Shown: positions 60,339-64,000 of the stretch, one piece after another
Position numbering within the stretch: position 1 is the first letter of the stretch
Layout of the letters: every line of letters begins with the position of its first letter
The notes under the pieces: generated by a model
The model's database searches: none
What the model saw: only the letters and a program-made list of their open reading frames with translations
What the model was told of the DNA's origin: nothing
Made by a program: the position numbers and the translations under genes
DNA from: Mariniflexile gromovii
GTDB taxonomy: Bacteria > Bacteroidota > Bacteroidia > Flavobacteriales > Flavobacteriaceae
Reading direction: 5' to 3'
Length of the DNA stretch: 64,000 bases
Assembly (NCBI RefSeq): GCF_017814435.1
Contig: NZ_JAGJCB010000002.1
Span: 310,001-374,000, forward strand

Positions 60339-62345
60339 CTACACAAGCGTATTTGCTTCTTCAACCAAAATAGTGCTTGAATCTTCTAGGGCTTTGTTTA
60401 TAAAATCATTCACTTCGTCATTTATTTCCAAACCATTTTTTATTAATACACCTAAAACAATCATGGTAGCAATACGTGTTCCTACTTTTTTAGCAGCGGT
60501 ATTGAAAAGTGGTTTCAACTCATCATAACTAACATCTTTGGCAAGTTCTTGAATTTCTTCTTTTGCTTTAAGTTGTTTTGCTTCTGGTAAATTGGTGTAT
60601 TTTTTACCTAATTGCTGAATCACATCAATGGCTTTGCGCTGTGATTGCGATGCATTATTTTGTGGTTTATTTTGGTTCTTGTTGGCGTTTTCTACAGGTT
60701 TTCGTTTCTCCCAAGAGTCTCTTAATCCTACTGTTTTATTAAATATTAATTTATTTGAAGAAGAATCGTTATCCACATTAAAATATCCTAAACGTTGAAA
60801 CTGGAACCGCTCTCCTACTTTAGCTTCTAACAAACTTGGCTCTACATACGCTTCAATAATTTTTAAAGATTCAGGATTTAAAAACGCCATGAAATCTTTA
60901 TCTTGATGGCTATCTGGCGCTTCATCCATAAACAAACGATCGTATTCCCTAACTTCTGCTTTGATAGCGTGTTTTATAGATACCCAATGCAGTGTCCCTT
61001 TAACTTTTTTGGATGTATCTTCAGAATAGGTACAGTGTATTTCTAAAATGTTTCCATTTGCATCCTTTACAACAGATTCTGCTTTGATGATGAAGGCATT
61101 TTTTAAACGAACTTCGCCACCCAATTTAAGTCTGAAAAATTTACTGCCTGCTTGTTCTTTAAAGTCTTCTTTTTCAATATAAAGTTCTCGTGAAAATGGT
61201 ACTTTTCTAAAACCTGCACTTTCGTCTTCTTGGTTGTTTTCAGCTTCCAACCATTCTTCTTTTCCTTCAGGGTAGTTAGTAATAACCAATTTAACAGGAT
61301 CTAAAACAGCCATAACACGAGGCGCTGTTTTATTCAAATCTTCACGAATACAAAATTCTAAAAGCGATACATCAATAACGTTATCGCGTTTGGCAACACC
61401 AACAGTTTCAACAAATTTTCTTAGTGCATTTGGGGTATAACCTCTGCGACGCAAACCAGAAATGGTTGGCATACGGGGGTCGTCCCATCCGTTTACAATC
61501 CCATCCTCAACCAGTTTAAGCAGCTTACGCTTACTCATAATAGTGTAGCTTAAGTTTAAACGTGCAAACTCACGTTGCTTAGGCCTAACTAAGGTTTCGT
61601 CTACTACTTGGTCTAAAAACCAATCGTAAAGCTCTCTGTGAGGTTTAAATTCCAACGAACACAATGAATGTGAAATTTGCTCGATATAATCGCTTTCACC
61701 ATGGGTCCAATCGTACATGGGGTAAATACACCAATCATTACCTGTTCTATGGTGATGCTTCTTTAAAATACGGTACATAATGGGGTCGCGCATCAACATG
61801 TTGGGATGCTGCATATCTATTTTTGCACGTAAAATATGTTCGCCTTCTTCAAATTCGCCCGCTTTCATACGTTCAAACAAATCTAAATTTTCGGCTACAG
61901 TTCTATTTCTAAAAGGACCATCTACCCCAGGTTGTGTGGGAGTTCCTTTTTGTTCGGCCATAGCTTCACTTGTTTGCGAATCTACATACGCCTTTCCTTC
62001 TTTTATAAATAAAATAGCCCAATCATAAAGCTGTTGGAAGTAATCTGAAGAAAATAATTCTTTATCCCATTTATAACCTAGCCATGCTACATCTTCTTTA
62101 ATGGCATCTACATATTCTTGCTCTTCCTTTGCGGGATTGGTATCATCAAAACGAAGATTTACAGGTGCATTATACTTTTCACCCAAACCAAAACTAATGC
62201 CAATGGCTTTGGTATGTCCAATATGCAAATACCCATTTGGTTCTGGAGGAAAACGAAAACGTAATTTGTTTTTTGGCATGCCGTTTGCCAAATCTTCTTC
62301 TATAATTTGCTCTAAAAAGTTTAGTGATTTTCTTTCTTCAGACAT
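60339..62345 (-). CDS. glnS: glutaminyl-tRNA synthetase with C-terminal extension
   Basis: 668 residues from the ATG at 62345, 21 bases before which a longer frame (to 62450) would run into the folB promoter region. Class I motifs are HIGH (41-44) in PEPNGYLHIGH and MSKRK (about 270-274). The two-domain anticodon-binding barrel is complete to about residue 555. A further 110 residues then follow: an Asn/Lys/Gln-rich linker and a helical domain (SQRKAIDVIQQLGKKY to the end) that resembles the YqeY/GatB-tail type that other GlnRS proteins attach. Confidence 0.92.
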   Translation of the reverse strand: MSEERKSLNFLEQIIEEDLANGMPKNKLRFRFPPEPNGYLHIGHTKAIGISFGLGEKYNAPVNLRFDDTNPAKEEQEYVDAIKEDVAWLGYKWDKELFSSDYFQQLYDWAILFIKEGKAYVDSQTSEAMAEQKGTPTQPGVDGPFRNRTVAENLDLFERMKAGEFEEGEHILRAKIDMQHPNMLMRDPIMYRILKKHHHRTGNDWCIYPMYDWTHGESDYIEQISHSLCSLEFKPHRELYDWFLDQVVDETLVRPKQREFARLNLSYTIMSKRKLLKLVEDGIVNGWDDPRMPTISGLRRRGYTPNALRKFVETVGVAKRDNVIDVSLLEFCIREDLNKTAPRVMAVLDPVKLVITNYPEGKEEWLEAENNQEDESAGFRKVPFSRELYIEKEDFKEQAGSKFFRLKLGGEVRLKNAFIIKAESVVKDANGNILEIHCTYSEDTSKKVKGTLHWVSIKHAIKAEVREYDRLFMDEAPDSHQDKDFMAFLNPESLKIIEAYVEPSLLEAKVGERFQFQRLGYFNVDNDSSSNKLIFNKTVGLRDSWEKRKPVENANKNQNKPQNNASQSQRKAIDVIQQLGKKYTNLPEAKQLKAKEEIQELAKDVSYDELKPLFNTAAKKVGTRIATMIVLGVLIKNGLEINDEVNDFINKALEDSSTILVEEANTLV

Positions 62346-62386
62346 AAAAATGTATCGCAATAGGTAATTAAACAAAAAATATTGTG

Positions 62387-62394
62387 CAAAATTA
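62387..62394 (-). promoter_or_regulatory. -7 box for glnS
   Basis: On the minus strand TAATTTTG matches TAnnTTTG, 41 bases before the glnS ATG and inside the gap shared with folB. No -33 TTG is visible. Confidence 0.42.
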
Positions 62395-62424
62395 GGTAAT
62401 TTTACCGACTTAAAACCACCTAAC

Positions 62425-62787
62425 ATGGGAATTATAAAAGTTGAAAACATCCGCCTATTTTCGCATCATGGATGCTTAAAAGAAGAAACTAAAATAGGTA
62501 GTGAATATCGTGTAGATTTAAAAGTTGAAGCTAATTTACAAAAATCTTCAAAAACAGATAAACTTACTGATACTGTGGACTATGTGTTTTTAAACCGCAT
62601 TATAAAAGAAGAAATGGGCATACCTTCTCATTTGCTTGAAACGGTTGCAAAACGTATTTTAAATCGTATCTTTAAAGAAGATAAATTAGTAAAAAAAGCA
62701 ACGGTTTGGGTTAGTAAATTGAACCCTCCTATAGGTGGTGATGTTGAAAAAGTAACCATAAAGATGACTGATAAACGTAAAAAATGA
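62425..62787 (+). CDS. folB: dihydroneopterin aldolase
   Basis: 120 residues, the normal length. It cleaves 7,8-dihydroneopterin to 6-hydroxymethyl-dihydropterin in folate synthesis. The core IRLFSHHGCLKEETKIG (9-25), DTVDYVFLNRIIKEEM (about 48-63) and the catalytic Lys in VSKLNPPIGGDVEKV (about 99-113) are visible. It diverges from glnS, and the tRNA-Cys gene follows. Confidence 0.92.
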   Translation: MGIIKVENIRLFSHHGCLKEETKIGSEYRVDLKVEANLQKSSKTDKLTDTVDYVFLNRIIKEEMGIPSHLLETVAKRILNRIFKEDKLVKKATVWVSKLNPPIGGDVEKVTIKMTDKRKK

Positions 62788-62796
62788 TTTAAAATG

Positions 62797-62825
62797 TTGT
62801 AAAGTCTTAATTTTTTTTAAATTTG
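62797..62825 (+). promoter_or_regulatory. tRNA-Cys promoter
   Basis: TTG (62797-62799), an 18-base spacer and TAAATTTG (62818-62825) match the Bacteroidota consensus. The tRNA begins 13 bases later. Confidence 0.65.
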
Positions 62826-62837
62826 CAGCACAATTAA

Positions 62838-62908
62838 GGTGTCGTGGCCGAGTGGCTAGGCTCAGCTCTGCAAAAGCTGCTACAGCGGTTCGAATCCGCT
62901 CGACACCT
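62838..62908 (+). tRNA. tRNA-Cys (anticodon GCA)
   Basis: All four stems form. The acceptor is GGTGTCG with CGACACC, the anticodon stem CAGCT with AGCTG, and the loop CTGCAAA has anticodon GCA at 62870-62872. The T arm has GCGG, TTCGAAT and CCGC. The discriminator is T, as in bacterial tRNA-Cys. CCA is not encoded, so CCA is added by the nucleotidyltransferase. A terminator hairpin follows. Confidence 0.95.
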
Positions 62909-62909
62909 C

Positions 62910-62945
62910 AAAAAAAGCTTCTGGTAGATTCAGAAGCTTTTTTTA
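62910..62945. terminator. bidirectional intrinsic terminator after tRNA-Cys
   Basis: AAAGCTTCTG and CAGAAGCTTT pair around GTAGATT, flanked by A-run and T-run. It serves the tRNA (plus) and the LysE gene (minus), whose stop codon lies at its edge. Confidence 0.85.
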
Positions 62946-63623
62946 TTTTAAGGGACTTATTTTTTCTAATTTCTCCTTTAAAAGTTCTTTTTCCTTTGGA
63001 AAAAAACCTTGAACTAAAAGTAAAACTCCAAAACCTAAAATAACCAAAGCAATTATTTTTTTTGTTTTGAATATAATACGCGGTGTTAACCTGCTCTTAA
63101 GCTTTTTAGCGACCACTATTTTAACCAAATCGACTAAAAAATAGACTGCTAAAATAGTGCTCAAAAATACCACGACACCATCATTGGAGCTGGTAATTGA
63201 ATTTGCTATCACTATAAATGCTACCCAACCTAATAACACACCTATATTAATAAAGTTGAGCAGAAATCCTTTTAAAAAAAGCTTACCGTAGCCTTTTTTG
63301 ATTTCAATTTTATGATATTCCCTCAGAATTTCTCGAAACGATTTTGATGTTTTAATGAAGGAAATAAACCCATAAGTTACTAACAAAACACCTCCAAAAA
63401 TTAAAAAACTAGGATCGTCTTTTATAGATTCGAGCAATTTACTGGTGCTAAAAAAGGCCACTATAATGAATAGAATATCTGCCAACATAACACCACAATC
63501 GAAAATTAGCGCACTTTTAAAGCCTTTTGTTGCGCTGGTTTCAAGCAGCACAAAAAAAACAGGCCCAATGGTAAAGGCTAAAATAATTCCGAAAGGAATA
63601 GCAGCTAAAATATCATCTAACAT
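62943..63623 (-). CDS. LysE-family amino-acid/metabolite exporter
   Basis: 226 residues with six membrane helices. The N-terminal segment PFGIILAFTIGPVFFVLLET (about 10-29) is the LysE/RhtB signature. A long cytoplasmic loop contains KSFREILREYHKIEIKKGYG (about 93-112), and the C-terminus is Lys/Glu-rich. It exports amino acids or related compounds by an unknown coupling. It points away from the GH3 gene, whose terminator lies between them. Confidence 0.85.
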   Translation of the reverse strand: MLDDILAAIPFGIILAFTIGPVFFVLLETSATKGFKSALIFDCGVMLADILFIIVAFFSTSKLLESIKDDPSFLIFGGVLLVTYGFISFIKTSKSFREILREYHKIEIKKGYGKLFLKGFLLNFINIGVLLGWVAFIVIANSITSSNDGVVVFLSTILAVYFLVDLVKIVVAKKLKSRLTPRIIFKTKKIIALVILGFGVLLLVQGFFPKEKELLKEKLEKISPLK

Positions 63624-63654
63624 AGAATTATATGAGGGTTTACTACAAAGTAAA

Positions 63655-63689
63655 GAAAAAAAGGTGTGTTAAACTAAAACACACCTTTT
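63655..63689 (-). terminator. intrinsic terminator of the GH3 beta-glucosidase
   Basis: GGTGTGTT and AACACACC form an eight-base stem around AAACTAA, flanked by A-run and T4. It lies 46 bases downstream of the beta-glucosidase stop and just before the LysE start. Confidence 0.75.
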
Positions 63690-63734
63690 AAACAACAAAC
63701 AAATTAAACTAAATTTATGAAATTCTTTTTATAG

Positions 63735-64000
63735 TTAAATTTTAAAATCAGCCTCTAAATTTGCTGCAGAACTACCCCCAACAAATACTTTAAAATCTCC
63801 TGGTTCCAAAATAAATTCGCCCTCATTATTAAAAAATCCCAATTCTTGTTTTGTAAGATTGAAACTTACCGTAACTTCTTGATTTGGTTCCAAAGAAACC
63901 ATTTCAAAGCCTTTTAATTCTTTTACAGGTCTGGTAATACTTCCAAACAAGTCTCTTATATAAAGCTGAACAACTTCTTTACCTGTAACGCTTCCCGTAT
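63735..64000 (-). CDS. beta-glucosidase (GH3), C-terminal part (cut by window edge)
   Basis: The last 88 codons of a larger gene that continues beyond 64000. They encode the fibronectin-III-like domain that ends GH3 beta-glucosidases: VTGKEVVQLYIRD, GSITRPVKELKGFEMVSLEP, FNLTKQELGFFNNEGEF and EPGDFKVFVGGSS. The catalytic domains are outside the window. The pattern resembles BglX-type periplasmic enzymes. Its terminator follows. Confidence 0.88.
   Translation of the reverse strand, partial: TGSVTGKEVVQLYIRDLFGSITRPVKELKGFEMVSLEPNQEVTVSFNLTKQELGFFNNEGEFILEPGDFKVFVGGSSAANLEADFKI

Noticed and set aside
1-64000. CRISPR arrays, prophage, plasmid or insertion sequence
   Set aside because: No regularly spaced direct repeats, cas genes, integrase, transposase or phage structural genes are visible on either strand.

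Overview
The window is chromosomal DNA from a member of the Flavobacteriaceae (Bacteroidota), probably marine. The base composition is strongly A+T-rich and there are no Shine-Dalgarno leaders. Promoter boxes are of the Bacteroidota TTG / TAnnTTTG type. It also carries a type IX secretion lipoprotein (SprE/PorW), a T9SS-sorted surface protein and many families restricted to flavobacteria (DUF5687, DUF6427, DUF6341, DUF6168, DUF6909, DUF4837, DUF4254-type). No phage, plasmid, transposase or CRISPR array is visible.

Layout. 0-4 kb (minus): sprE, a bactofilin, atpZ, a small membrane protein and the start of atpB, the head of the F-type ATP synthase operon. 4-14 kb: housekeeping and small flavobacterial genes (an ABC exporter pair, a ferredoxin reductase, a heptosyltransferase-like GT9, upp, purD, an acyl-adenylating PaaK-like enzyme), several in tail-to-tail overlapping pairs. 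14.7-34.2 kb (minus): a continuous surface-polysaccharide locus. It holds a Wzz-like protein, the dTDP-L-rhamnose genes rfbBACD, an FkbM methyltransferase, a Wzx flippase, a hexapeptide acyltransferase, a GT10 fucosyltransferase-like enzyme, a candidate glycosyltransferase of unknown family, two GT2 and two GT4 enzymes, two Wzy-like polymerases, UDP-glucuronate decarboxylase and two initiating polyprenyl-phosphate sugar transferases. 34-42.6 kb: DUF6909, a GH3-type adenylase, an M23 peptidase, TatA, a DUF4837 lipoprotein, a MltD-like transglycosylase and pgk. 42.8-54 kb: holB, a T9SS leucine-rich-repeat protein, an OmpH/Skp-like lipoprotein, a methyltransferase, mnmG between two parS-like sites, ybeY and a giant DUF4175 protein. 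54-64 kb: gltX, a five-bladed-propeller glycosidase, an SPFH protein, a GNAT protein, glnS, folB, tRNA-Cys, a LysE exporter and the end of a GH3 beta-glucosidase.

How it works together. The polysaccharide locus makes UDP-xylose and dTDP-rhamnose. It can start a lipid-linked glycan, elongate and decorate it, flip it and polymerise it, consistent with O-antigen or capsule. The most unusual signals are small. A degenerate second copy of the holB 3' end lies on the far side of the T9SS leucine-rich-repeat gene. A dispersed palindromic repeat has entered the gltX reading frame and is translated. Two parS-like centromere sites bracket mnmG. A structured intergenic element of about 100 bp lies upstream of holB. 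I did not find a clear new defence or metabolic system.
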